A stretch of DNA of 21,840 nucleotides from CAYLXP01 sp964387425. Its GTDB lineage: Bacteria; Verrucomicrobiota; Kiritimatiellia; UBA8416. Location: contig CAYLXP010000092.1 of assembly GCA_964387425.1 (NCBI GenBank), positions 1 to 21,840 on the forward strand, read 5' to 3'. Shown here in pieces: positions 8,581-16,965 of the stretch (positions are counted from its first letter, which is position 1; each line of letters opens with the position of its first letter). Below the pieces are notes generated by a model. It was not told the origin of the DNA and ran no database searches. It saw only the letters and a list, made by a program, of their open reading frames with translations. The position numbers and the translations under genes are program-made.

Positions 8581-8684
8581 GTGGCAAGTGGCAAGGGGCG
8601 AGTGGCAAGGGATTCTTGCAGGCAGTTAGCTTCTTCAAGCTGTGCACTGCCATGCCTGTCCCCTGACTCCTGTCTCCTGTCTCC
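8581..8684. repeat. Two tandem degenerate short repeats between AraC and sulfatase genes
   Basis: From 8581 to 8610 the 7-8-base unit GTGGCAA is repeated with variations (GTGGCAAGTGGCAAGGGGCG...). From 8655 to 8684 a second unit, CTCCTGTCTC, is repeated (CTGACTCCTGTCTCCTGTCT). The first tract matches 22 of 24 bases with a stretch inside the GH2 gene at 13064-13087. The 235-bp gap between the AraC start and the sulfatase stop contains nothing else I can identify apart from whatever promoter serves the AraC gene. Confidence 0.65.
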
Positions 8685-8719
8685 TTCACCGCCCTACCCA
8701 CAGCACAGACCTGCGTAAT

Positions 8720-10072
8720 TCACCTTTTCATACTCTTCTGTGAACTTTTGACAGGACCTCGGACAGGGCGCCAAGCCTCGATCTTCGCCTTGAGGCGGGC
8801 GACGCGTTCAGGATGGGCGTCGGCGACGTCATGCTTCTCGCCGGGATCCTTCTTGAGGTTGTACAGACGGTACGGGGCTGTGTCCCAAGCGTGCAGAGCT
8901 CGGTAGTGGGTCGTATCCTCGCCATGGTAGCGCAGCAGCAGTTTCCAATCACCCTCGATACACCAGAGGTACTGCAGGGTCACATCTGCATCTCCGAGGG
9001 CAATGTTATGCGAGGAATTCATCGACCCGAAGATACACTTGCGGTCATTTACCGCCTTTTCGTCCATCAGGTTGATGCCCGGCAACCCCTCCGGCGCCTC
9101 CAGCCCTGCCGCAGCGGCTATGGTCGGAAAGAGGTCGATACTGTGTGCAAAGCCGCTCATCTGTTTCGGCTTGATGGTGCCCGGCCAGGACACGAGAATC
9201 GGTGTGCGGGTTCCGTTCTCATAGGGTGACGCCTTCGAGCGCATGGCATATCCCTTGAAGGGCGCAGTCGGCCAGTCGCTCGTGGTGCTCTTGGCGGCCC
9301 AACCGTTGTCGCAGATGTAGAGAACAACGGTGTTCTCGCGCAATCCCTCTTCGTCGAGCTTAGCCATCAGCTCTCCGCAGGTATCGTCGAGCCACTCGCA
9401 CATCGCGTAGTACTTCGCCACATCGAGCGCACGCCCGTCTTTCTTGTACTTCTTCAGCAGACGCTCCGGCGGATTGTGCGGGGTATGCGGCAGGAAAGGC
9501 GCATACCACAGGAAGAAGGGCTTCTCTTCGGCGACCGCATGATCGATGAAGTCGTTAATCGGCCCCATGCCCTGGCGGCCGATCCCCAGGGAACTCGCAC
9601 TGCCGTGGCGTCCTTTCTCCTTCATACCGTGGGTGAAGCCCCCATCCTTCCACGATCCTTCCCACCACTTACCGGACTGGTGGGCGAGATATCCGTTGGA
9701 AGTCAGCATCTTGATGAAGCTCGGAAGCTGGTGAAACCGCTCAAGCACCGGCTTGTCCTGTACGTCACGCGGTCTCTTGCTTCCATCATTGACGTCGTTA
9801 CCGGTAACCCCATGTGTCACGGGAAACTGGCCGGTCACCATGGAGGCCAGCGAAGGGCGACAGAGCGGCGCCGCCACATAGCCACGATCAAACCGCAGCC
9901 CGCTCGCAGCCAGCTTGTCGATATGCGGGGTCTTGATAACCTCGTGCCCCATGAACCCATAATCGGTCCACGCCTGGTCATCACTCAGGATCAATACAAT
10001 ATTGGGTCTTGCTGCCGCATGAATGTACCCCGCGCCCAGTAGTCCGCATAAAATCAGTTTGGTTGCCTTCAT
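8720..10072 (-). CDS. Secreted sulfatase-family protein with altered active-site motifs
   Basis: The 450-residue protein begins with a signal peptide (MKATKLILCGLLGAGYIHAA) and the sulfatase opening RPNIVLILSDDQ. Family metal ligands look intact, with DD near residue 32 and CDNGW later. However, the active-site signature reads CRPSL starting at Cys71, so the Arg of the usual C-x-P-S-R is Leu75. The conserved GKWH reads GKWWEG, with Trp137 in place of His. The remainder (FFLWYAPFLPHTPHNPP, RTPILVSWPGTI, HSIDLFPTIAAAAG, DPGEKHDVAD) is ordinary for sulfatases. AAGGAG lies 4 bases before the ATG. It has its own copy of the shared upstream module and probably forms a single-gene unit. It may be a sulfatase of an unusual subfamily or another hydrolase of the alkaline-phosphatase superfamily. 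Confidence 0.85.
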   Translation of the reverse strand: MKATKLILCGLLGAGYIHAAARPNIVLILSDDQAWTDYGFMGHEVIKTPHIDKLAASGLRFDRGYVAAPLCRPSLASMVTGQFPVTHGVTGNDVNDGSKRPRDVQDKPVLERFHQLPSFIKMLTSNGYLAHQSGKWWEGSWKDGGFTHGMKEKGRHGSASSLGIGRQGMGPINDFIDHAVAEEKPFFLWYAPFLPHTPHNPPERLLKKYKKDGRALDVAKYYAMCEWLDDTCGELMAKLDEEGLRENTVVLYICDNGWAAKSTTSDWPTAPFKGYAMRSKASPYENGTRTPILVSWPGTIKPKQMSGFAHSIDLFPTIAAAAGLEAPEGLPGINLMDEKAVNDRKCIFGSMNSSHNIALGDADVTLQYLWCIEGDWKLLLRYHGEDTTHYRALHAWDTAPYRLYNLKKDPGEKHDVADAHPERVARLKAKIEAWRPVRGPVKSSQKSMKR

Positions 10073-10104
10073 TTGTCTCCTTCTTGTGCCTTGGCGCGTA
10101 CGGC

Positions 10105-10169
10105 CAAAGCTGACAGTACTCTTTCTTATCTAAACCATGTCTCTACAGGGGTTTAGCACATTGGCTATT
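10105..10169 (-). promoter_or_regulatory. Shared upstream module, copy 2 (before the divergent sulfatase)
   Basis: On the minus strand: AATAGC (10164-10169), GCTAAACCC (10149-10157), a 28-base spacer, and AGTACTGTCAGCTTTG (10105-10120), ending 32 bases before the start at 10072. The spacer bases next to the last block are also similar to copy 1 (AGATAAGAAAG here, AGACAAGAAGA there), so 24 of 27 bases agree across this section. The palindrome seen in copy 1 is only half kept here, so the common signal is the direct-order blocks and not the palindrome. Confidence 0.6.
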
Positions 10170-10201
10170 CTATCCCCCGTTTTCCTATACCTTTCGGCCG
10201 A

Positions 10202-10274
10202 CGATAGCGGGCGACGAGAACGGTGGACGATGGGATGCTCTTCACTCGTTAGCCGCTCTCGTCGCCCGTTATCG
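10202..10274. repeat. Inverted repeat after the GH2 gene
   Basis: Arms at 10202-10223 and 10253-10274 pair at 20 of 22 positions (core GCGGGCGACGAGA). A second, overlapping pairing is possible between CGGTGGACGAT (10221-10231) and ATCGTCCACCG (10271-10281), so two mutually exclusive folds exist. It begins 34 bp after the GH2 stop on the minus strand and may protect or end that mRNA; no T-run follows it. Confidence 0.65.
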
Positions 10275-10307
10275 TCCACCGATCCCCGCTTGTATAACAT
10301 ACGGGGC

Positions 10308-13300
10308 TCACTTCTCAGCCACAAACACCCGAACCCCTTTCAGATGAAAGAACTCGGGTTGTTCACCATTCAACATTCCGACCTTAACATAGCGTGCCAT
10401 TGCGGGAGCATCGAGTTTGATCAGCCACTCGTCCCTCGCGCCCGTCGTGCTGAACACCCTCTTCCAGGTCTTCTTGTCTTTCGACCCCCAGACATGCAGA
10501 TTACGGGTCCTTTTGGCAAGGTCATCGTCTCGATTGCGGATCGTCAAACCGCAGATCGGCACACTCTTCTTCAGGTCGACAATCAGCCAGGGCTCTTTCT
10601 CCTCCTCCGTGTGAAACGCAAAGGATGACGCCTGCGTTGTGAGCAGCGTATCGGGATGCTTGGCAAATTTCGTGTTGGTGCTGTATTCAACCGATGCCTT
10701 TTCAGAAACCCACTTCCAGCCTTTGGGCACACTCGCTGTAGCCGGTGCTTTCTTTGCAGGCGCTTTCTTTGCTGGTGCTTTCTTAGCAGGCGAGGTTTTA
10801 ACCGCCGGAGCGAATTTCGCTTTCACCGAAGCGGGAACCTTCGGCACGGCGATTTCGGCCGGATTCGCGCCTTTAGCGAGCGGGCGGATCGAGTAGCTGA
10901 AGGTGTAATCCTCTTTCATGTAAAAACCGGACCATTTGCCGATTCCAGCAAATAAGTGATCATAGCGCAGTACCCAGCGCTTGGATTCGGGCAACTGCGG
11001 GATATGACTCGTCGTCGCGAACACCTCGGAGATCCACGGCATCACCGAACCGTTCCCGTTCTTCTCACCGACCACTTCGATCCCGAGCCCGTCGTCATCC
11101 TGCAATGCGATCCATTTCAGTGCGAAGCGGTTGCCGCATTCCTGCGGACGCACATAGCGCGAGAAGAAATCGATCGCATCGTGCTGGTGCACACCATAGC
11201 GGTTCCACGCTTTACGGTTGGAATAATTTTCGTACGGCCCGTAGGCCAGATAGCTGGCGGTATCGCAGGATGTTGCCACCGGAACACGAACCCCGATCCG
11301 AAGCAGGAAATCTTTATCGGTGAGGGCCAGCGGTCGCAACACGTTATCCACCTGAATCACGCCCGACGGAAGTACCGTATAAACCGCTTTATGCAGATAG
11401 CCCCGCTTCCCGTCCTGCAACAGATATTTGTTTTCCGTTTCGATGGAAACCCGGTTCGCGGATTTTTCCTTCACCGAAATGCTGCCCGCTTCACGTTTCA
11501 CGAGATTCCGTTTAAATTTGAAATGGTCTTTCTTATGCGGCGCTGAATAGCACACATAATCGTCGGTTGGATGGAAGGTCAGGTTTAATTCCACGCCCGC
11601 CAGTATCTCATCCGTGCTGAGCAATTCCTTGCCATCTGTAACGATCTGCGTGAGCAGCTTTTCCGCTTTATCAAAGGTCACCATCGTTGTGCCGGATTTT
11701 GCGTAAAGATGGCTGGCCGTCTCCTTCAAGAGAACGCTCCCGTCCAGTGCAACCGACTCCTTCGTGCCCGTCCCTTGTTGCAACTGAACCTGACCGCGCG
11801 CGAAAACGGTTCCTGCATCCGCCCACAGCTTCTTTTCGTTCCAGCTTACGTCGTAGTTCAGGTGGTAATCCAACTTCGGATCGAAGGCCGAGCGATCGAA
11901 AGGCACGTCGATTTCCGTTTCCGAAAGGGGGGCCAACGAAAGAGCTAAGGGTTTACGGTCGATTTGAACTCCGTCTTGGAGCAGCGCGACTTCAAGGCGG
12001 AATCGATCCAGATTTTGCATGCCGAATTTATTGATCACCCGCACCCTGCCGTCCGACTCAGAGGGTAACATCGCCACCTGTTGATAGACCCCTTTGGTCT
12101 CGTAGGACTTTCCGGTGAATCCGCGATCCGGCAGGACGATTCCGTTCATACAGAAGGTGCCGTCGTTTCCGCTGTGCTGGCTCCAGTCGCCGCCGTAGGT
12201 GAAGTGTCTGCCTTCGAGCCCCGGCAGCGGAACCAACACCGATTGGTCGCGCCAGTCCCAAATGTGACCGCCGTTGAGCCCGTCATGTTCCTCGAAATAG
12301 GCCCATTTCTCTTCAATTCGCATGTCCGTGTTGCCCATCGCGTGCGCATATTCGCTCAGGAAGAACGGGCGGCGCTCGGTCCCTTGTTTGTACCGTTCAA
12401 CATACTGCGTTTCACCGCCATACATGGGAGCAAGCAAATCGACATCGTCGATGACCTCCTTCCCTCTCTCGCAGATTACACCGCGTGTCGGGTCGATCGC
12501 CTTCGTTGCATCGAACATGGCCTTAATCGCAGGCACATTCTCTCTAGGCGGAAACTGCTCATTCCCGACCGACCAGATAATGACCGACGGCATGTTTTTA
12601 TCGCGCTGAACCATATTCTGCATGCGCCAAACGGATTGCTTGCGCCATGCTTCTTCAGAAGGCGCACCGCTCTGGAAAATGACGTCGTGCTGATGCGCTT
12701 CCACGTTGGCTTCGTCCACCAGGGTGATGCCCATACGGTTACAGATGGCATACCAGCGAATATCGTTCGGATTGTGCGAAGTGCGGACGCTGTCGATATT
12801 CAGCTCTTTCATCGTCATCGCATCGGCAAGCATATCGGCGTAGTCGACGTAGTATCCGGTTTCCGGGCTGCAATCGCTCCGGTTGACGCCGCGCATGTAA
12901 TAGCGCTTGCCGTTCAGATAGGTATTCCCCTTCTCATCCCACTCAAAGCGACGGAACCCGACATCCTGACGGATGACCTCCGTCACGTGTCCGTTGTCGC
13001 GCAGTTTGATCAGCGCGGTGTAAAGGGTTGGCGTTTCCGTGTGCCAGAGAGAAGGAGCGGCAAGTGGCAGGTGGCAAGTGGCGAGTGCTGTATTCGCCGC
13101 GGCTACACTCGGGAAGCGCCCCGCTGCAGTGCCCACGGTCCTGCCCTTCGGATCAATCAGTTCGACCTCAAGGGTTCGATTCCCCGCAGCTTCCGTTCCG
13201 GTGTTGCGAAGCTGTACATCCACGGACAGGGTTGCCCTATCCAGCGACTTGGCGACATCCGCACGCACATGGAAATCGCCGATATGCGCTTTCGGGGTGG

Positions 13301-14135
13301 CGAAGAGGTAGACATCGCGGATGATACCGCTCATACGGATGCGGTCCTGGTTCTCCAGGTAGACCCCATCCGTCCAGCGGATCACCTGAACCGCCAGCCG
13401 GTTCCTGCCCGGCTCCAGGTATTCGGTGATATCAAATTCCGCCGGCGTGAAGGAGTCCTGGGAATAGCCGACCTCCTTTCCGTTTACCCAACAGGTGAAC
13501 CCGCTTTTCACCCCCGAGAAATGGATCACGGTCCGCAGGCCCTTCCAGGACTTCGGCAGCGTGAAGTCGGTAACATAACTACCCACCGGGTTCCACGGCT
13601 CGGGAATGTAACCCCGGTTAGCCGCTTCGCGCTGACGCGCCCCGCCGTGAATATTCGGGCTCGTCACATCCATCACGCCTTCTACTTCAGGCGGCGCTTC
13701 TTCCGATAAATTGCGGCGATCCACGAGCATCGGCATCCGGCAGTTGTAGTAGTAAACCTGCCCGTAATCCGCCATCTGCCAGGGCAGCGGAACCTGAATG
13801 TCGTCCCACCCGTTCGCATCAAAATTCGGCGCAACGAAATCCTTCGGCGCCGAGGCGATGTTCTCCGTCCATTTGAATTTCCAGTCGCCGTTCAACACCA
13901 GGTAGCGATCCGACTTCGCGAAGGGGTTTTGCCAGTCCGGCTCAGGTCGTGCCGATTCCGCATCCGGGAACACCAGCGAGAAGGCGTGCGCCGGCTCGCG
14001 GTTGATCTCGTAGACCGCCGGATCTGCCCAGCGCGGTGCCCCGGCTACCGCCTGGGAGATCACCAAGCTCAGCAATAGGCACCATCCCGTCCGCTTCGTT
14101 GACGAAGCGTGTGCTCCGAGTCGGCCGCTGCGCAT
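10308..14135 (-). CDS. Secreted GH2 beta-galactosidase-like enzyme with basic linker and C-terminal binding domain
   Basis: The 1275-residue protein starts with a signal peptide (about residues 1-33, TGWCLLLSLVISQAVAG). It then follows the LacZ-type GH2 layout: a jelly-roll domain (LVLNGDWKFKW, WMADYGQ-like section), immunoglobulin-like domains, and a TIM barrel with YMRGVNRSD, SVRTSHNPND, VDEANVEAH carrying the acid/base Glu479, and FFLSEYAHAMGN carrying the nucleophile Glu595. A large C-terminal galactosidase domain follows (YGPYENYSNRKAWNRYG). Unusual additions are a Lys-Ala-Pro linker near residues 1110-1133 with three KKAPA units, and a discoidin-like domain at about 1136-1275. The ATG at 14135 shares one base with the GH78 stop (TGATG), so the two are coupled; a GTG directly before it is less likely. 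Beta-galactosidase is the best guess; other GH2 activities are possible. Confidence 0.93.
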   Translation of the reverse strand: MRSGRLGAHASSTKRTGWCLLLSLVISQAVAGAPRWADPAVYEINREPAHAFSLVFPDAESARPEPDWQNPFAKSDRYLVLNGDWKFKWTENIASAPKDFVAPNFDANGWDDIQVPLPWQMADYGQVYYYNCRMPMLVDRRNLSEEAPPEVEGVMDVTSPNIHGGARQREAANRGYIPEPWNPVGSYVTDFTLPKSWKGLRTVIHFSGVKSGFTCWVNGKEVGYSQDSFTPAEFDITEYLEPGRNRLAVQVIRWTDGVYLENQDRIRMSGIIRDVYLFATPKAHIGDFHVRADVAKSLDRATLSVDVQLRNTGTEAAGNRTLEVELIDPKGRTVGTAAGRFPSVAAANTALATCHLPLAAPSLWHTETPTLYTALIKLRDNGHVTEVIRQDVGFRRFEWDEKGNTYLNGKRYYMRGVNRSDCSPETGYYVDYADMLADAMTMKELNIDSVRTSHNPNDIRWYAICNRMGITLVDEANVEAHQHDVIFQSGAPSEEAWRKQSVWRMQNMVQRDKNMPSVIIWSVGNEQFPPRENVPAIKAMFDATKAIDPTRGVICERGKEVIDDVDLLAPMYGGETQYVERYKQGTERRPFFLSEYAHAMGNTDMRIEEKWAYFEEHDGLNGGHIWDWRDQSVLVPLPGLEGRHFTYGGDWSQHSGNDGTFCMNGIVLPDRGFTGKSYETKGVYQQVAMLPSESDGRVRVINKFGMQNLDRFRLEVALLQDGVQIDRKPLALSLAPLSETEIDVPFDRSAFDPKLDYHLNYDVSWNEKKLWADAGTVFARGQVQLQQGTGTKESVALDGSVLLKETASHLYAKSGTTMVTFDKAEKLLTQIVTDGKELLSTDEILAGVELNLTFHPTDDYVCYSAPHKKDHFKFKRNLVKREAGSISVKEKSANRVSIETENKYLLQDGKRGYLHKAVYTVLPSGVIQVDNVLRPLALTDKDFLLRIGVRVPVATSCDTASYLAYGPYENYSNRKAWNRYGVHQHDAIDFFSRYVRPQECGNRFALKWIALQDDDGLGIEVVGEKNGNGSVMPWISEVFATTSHIPQLPESKRWVLRYDHLFAGIGKWSGFYMKEDYTFSYSIRPLAKGANPAEIAVPKVPASVKAKFAPAVKTSPAKKAPAKKAPAKKAPATASVPKGWKWVSEKASVEYSTNTKFAKHPDTLLTTQASSFAFHTEEEKEPWLIVDLKKSVPICGLTIRNRDDDLAKRTRNLHVWGSKDKKTWKRVFSTTGARDEWLIKLDAPAMARYVKVGMLNGEQPEFFHLKGVRVFVAEK
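13064..13087. repeat. Dispersed GTGGCAAG-type repeat lying in frame inside the GH2 gene
   Basis: These 24 bases agree at 22 positions with the intergenic tract at 8581-8604. They read in frame as part of the residues LATCHLPLAA (about 350-359 of the GH2 protein), in a stretch between immunoglobulin-like strands just before PSLWHTETP. Reading frame and flanking GH2 motifs are unbroken. Either a repeat landed in the gene without disrupting it or the coding stretch resembles it by chance; the length of the match favours the former. Confidence 0.6.
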
Positions 14136-16798
14136 CACTTGCCTCGTGTCAGGGTTGCCTCAATACCCCAGGAGCCGGGCTGGGCACTGAACTTGATGTA
14201 GTGCGCCGTCTCCTCCAGGAACTGCAGGCCCTTTACCGCCCCCGCCGCCTGTCCGCCTCTCCAGACCGTGTTGCCGTTCGCCTTAATGCTGCTGACAGAT
14301 GCACCTGCCCGCTTTGGAATACCGAGGATGGCTTCTGTATCTTTCGGCGAAACAAGATCCATCGTGAAGGCACCCTCCTTGTTGTGAAGCTCCAGCGGGA
14401 TATCCCCCTTCACCGACGGCACGATCGTCTTGATATGCTTCAGCGGCCCCATCTGCGGCAACACATGGTAGGTCCCGTATCCCGGCGTGACCGGGGCGAC
14501 ACCCGCACCGTACTGAGACAGGTGCGTCAGGGCGCCGCCACTCCAGGCATGATTGATCGTTCCGCCGCCAAACCCCTCTCTCCCGATCCCCCAGCCTTCG
14601 AAGAGCGTGGTGTAGGCATGGTCGGTCATCTTCTTGAAACGCTTCTTTGTCCGCGCAAAGGCATCATCTTCGAAACGCATCATGTAGAGCGCATCCCCGA
14701 CATATTTCTCCATGTAGGGGCTGCTGTGTTCCTGCGTCCGGAAGACCTCACGAATCGCGTCGTACTGCTCCGGCTTCGCCAGTCCTGAAACGACGGCAAG
14801 CGCGTGCGCACGGTCATCGGTTAGGCCCTTGTATCCCGGCGAGCGATACGCCTTGCCGTTCCAGAAGGTCTTATTGAAGTTCTGCTCGATGCTCTTCATC
14901 CGGGCCGTGATCGCAGGAACATCCGCCGTTTCGTCCAGCGCCTCAGCCATCAGCTTCTGCCCCTTGAGCGCCAGGTAATACCAGCCGTTGAACAGAATCG
15001 TCATGTCTTTGTTCTTACCCCAGTCACCCCAGGTCCAGCCGCCCTTGCGCGGAATAACGAGCCCGTCATCGCCAAGCTTCCACACCGACAGGTAACGCTT
15101 CACGCGCGGATAGACCGTGCGAATGGTGTCGATATCGCCACTGTACTGGTAATAGGTCCAGAACCCGAAGTAGCCGACGGAGTTGAGCATCTGAGTGGGC
15201 AGCTCTCTGTCGAAATTCCCTGCGGGCACCGGCGAGAAAATGGTTCCGTCTGCACGCTGCCAATTCATCAGCTCCAACACCCCCTTCTTGGCCAACAGCG
15301 CGGCTCTCGGATCGAGTGCATAGAAAGCCTCCCCGATTTCATTGACCGCGTCACCCCACCACTGCGCACGCTCGCGGTCGGGGCAGTCGTAGTAGGTGTC
15401 GCGCATCGTAATGTAGAGCGTGCGGAGGGCTTTCTGGCGATGGCGGTTCAGGAACTCATCATCACACTCGAAAAAACCGGTGAACTCGGCGTTATAGCCG
15501 GTCTCACGATATTTGAGTGCCAGGATCTTGAAGCCGGCAGGTATCGTGTAATGTACCTCATGTCCGTTCATCCAGCCCAGGTTCTCGTACTCCTGAACGC
15601 CCACGCGCGTCACGTACTCCGCCCGTACATTGGGAGGTCCGCCTCCCCTGTAGTTGTCCATGCGGATATCGATGACCTTCCCGGCGGGCCCTTCGATCTT
15701 CAGGTACGGTGTGATCTGGGCATTGTAGGGGAGCTTGGCGACGATTTTCTCACCTGTAGAAACAGACGGCAACTCGCTGGCGTTGGTGTACGCCTTCAAC
15801 CCGAAGTCTTTCCAGAATGGAATCGGACGCAGCACCAACTGATTCCACGGTGCGCAGGGCGGCTTTCCATATGCTCCAGCAGCAGGCCAGCTGGAATCGT
15901 CAAATCCGGGATTCTGCCAGCCCAGCATATCCTTCTGTGCGTCAAAACGAATGTTTGATTCAGGCAACCGCTTATTCGGGATATCTCCCGGGGCCGTCGT
16001 AAATGCGGGGTGGGTGCGCGCTTTCCAACTCACATCACTTAGCAGCGCGTTCCCGTCGATCTCGGCATCGAAGACCAGTCCAGACTTGCCGCTGCTCTTA
16101 TGGCTGAACCCGTGCTTACCGAAGTACCAGACCAGGAGCGCGATTGTGTTGTCACCTTTCGTCAGATGCCTGGTCAGATCGACCCGGTCATAATAGGTAT
16201 CATCAGGAGTCGGGCCGCGCTTGAGCTGGCCTTCGAAGACAACCATCTTTCCGTTGATCCAGAGCCAGTACTTGGAATCGACCGCGATTCGCGCGACGGC
16301 CGTTCGGGGAGCCTCCTTCAGCGTCACGGTCTTCCTGAAGCAGCTCCACTGATTGACACTGCCCGGTGCGCTCTTCGGGGCCTTCTTCTTCGTCGTCGTC
16401 GCTGCTGTGGCACCGGTGACCAGGTTGAGCATGAGATTCTCACCAACCGATTTTCTGACCAGCTTGCCGTTGAGCGTGTACTCCAGCTCAAGCGTCTTCT
16501 CCACGCCATAGGCCGGATCCCTGCCTGCCTTGTCGTTGGAGCTCTCAACCACATGCTTCCCGAGAGCGATCTCGTTTTGGAACGTCTTCGTCAGGTCGAT
16601 CTGTTTTGCAGGATGGCCTGCCACCCCGTACATAGCCCGCTTAATGACAATCTCCGCCCCCTGCCGGGCTGGCGGCGCTCCCGGTGCCCCGCCCTTCCCA
16701 GACACGCCAATCCACTCGGCCTGCCAGGGCTGGGCACCCAAAGCCGTCAATACGAATGCCCCTGAGACTGCGCTGATCAATATCGGTTTCTTTATCAT
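14135..16798 (-). CDS. Secreted GH78 alpha-L-rhamnosidase-like enzyme
   Basis: From the ATG at 16798 the protein has 887 residues with a signal peptide (MIKKPILISAVSGAFVLTALGAQ). The upstream extension to a GTG at 16834 adds only a lysine-rich stretch, and AAAGG lies 5 bases before the chosen ATG. Beta-domains at the N-terminus (WLWINGKMVVFEG, WYFGKHGFSHKS, FDDSSWP) are followed by an (alpha/alpha)6 barrel. DCPDRERAQWWGD places the likely general acid at Glu476, and YTTLFEGWG places the likely base at Glu734. A C-terminal beta-domain ends the protein. GH78 members cleave terminal alpha-L-rhamnose by inversion. A low-complexity insertion (TAATTKKKAPKSAP) interrupts the N-terminal part. It is the first gene of a coupled pair with GH2, suggesting the two trim the same glycan. 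Confidence 0.9.
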   Translation of the reverse strand: MIKKPILISAVSGAFVLTALGAQPWQAEWIGVSGKGGAPGAPPARQGAEIVIKRAMYGVAGHPAKQIDLTKTFQNEIALGKHVVESSNDKAGRDPAYGVEKTLELEYTLNGKLVRKSVGENLMLNLVTGATAATTTKKKAPKSAPGSVNQWSCFRKTVTLKEAPRTAVARIAVDSKYWLWINGKMVVFEGQLKRGPTPDDTYYDRVDLTRHLTKGDNTIALLVWYFGKHGFSHKSSGKSGLVFDAEIDGNALLSDVSWKARTHPAFTTAPGDIPNKRLPESNIRFDAQKDMLGWQNPGFDDSSWPAAGAYGKPPCAPWNQLVLRPIPFWKDFGLKAYTNASELPSVSTGEKIVAKLPYNAQITPYLKIEGPAGKVIDIRMDNYRGGGPPNVRAEYVTRVGVQEYENLGWMNGHEVHYTIPAGFKILALKYRETGYNAEFTGFFECDDEFLNRHRQKALRTLYITMRDTYYDCPDRERAQWWGDAVNEIGEAFYALDPRAALLAKKGVLELMNWQRADGTIFSPVPAGNFDRELPTQMLNSVGYFGFWTYYQYSGDIDTIRTVYPRVKRYLSVWKLGDDGLVIPRKGGWTWGDWGKNKDMTILFNGWYYLALKGQKLMAEALDETADVPAITARMKSIEQNFNKTFWNGKAYRSPGYKGLTDDRAHALAVVSGLAKPEQYDAIREVFRTQEHSSPYMEKYVGDALYMMRFEDDAFARTKKRFKKMTDHAYTTLFEGWGIGREGFGGGTINHAWSGGALTHLSQYGAGVAPVTPGYGTYHVLPQMGPLKHIKTIVPSVKGDIPLELHNKEGAFTMDLVSPKDTEAILGIPKRAGASVSSIKANGNTVWRGGQAAGAVKGLQFLEETAHYIKFSAQPGSWGIEATLTRGK

Positions 16799-16863
16799 GG
16801 TGGCCTTTGTTTTCTTTTTTGTCTGAAGCTTCACGTGTTTCTTAACGCTTTTTGCCTCTCAGA

Positions 16864-16921
16864 GTAGGGCGAGCATCCTGCTCGCAAGTGGAGGAATTGA
16901 CAAGCAAGATGCTTGTCCTAC
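16864..16921. repeat. Short REPIN-like element (58 nt)
   Basis: GTAG at 16864-16867 is followed by the hairpin GCGAGCA-TCC-TGCTCGC (16869-16885), a 13-base spacer, the hairpin GACAAGCA-AGA-TGCTTGTC (16899-16917) and CTAC at 16918-16921. The two hairpins are inverted relatives: reversing the second gives a CATCTTG core like the CATCCTG of the first. A GTAG tetranucleotide beside a small stem-loop is the known signature of REP sequences mobilised by RAYT (TnpA_REP) proteins, and two inverted REPs form a REPIN. It lies directly upstream of the GH78 start region. Confidence 0.7.
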
Positions 16922-16965
16922 GCTCCCGGCCCACAGCTATTCGTTCCGCGCTTTCACCCTAATTA

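Noticed and set aside
10735..10800. Lys-Ala-Pro repeat as a sign of frameshift or assembly error in GH2
   Set aside because: The frame stays open and continues into a plausible discoidin-like domain ending at a normal stop, so a true linker is more likely.
12081..13709. Long plus-strand open frame (542 codons)
   Set aside because: It lies wholly antisense to the GH2 gene, whose motifs and catalytic residues are clear; the translation is rich in Arg, His and Pro with no domain, as expected for a shadow frame in GC-rich DNA.
16799..16834. GTG start for the GH78 gene at 16834
   Set aside because: The 12 added residues are lysine-rich and precede a good signal peptide; the ATG at 16798 has its own ribosome-binding site.
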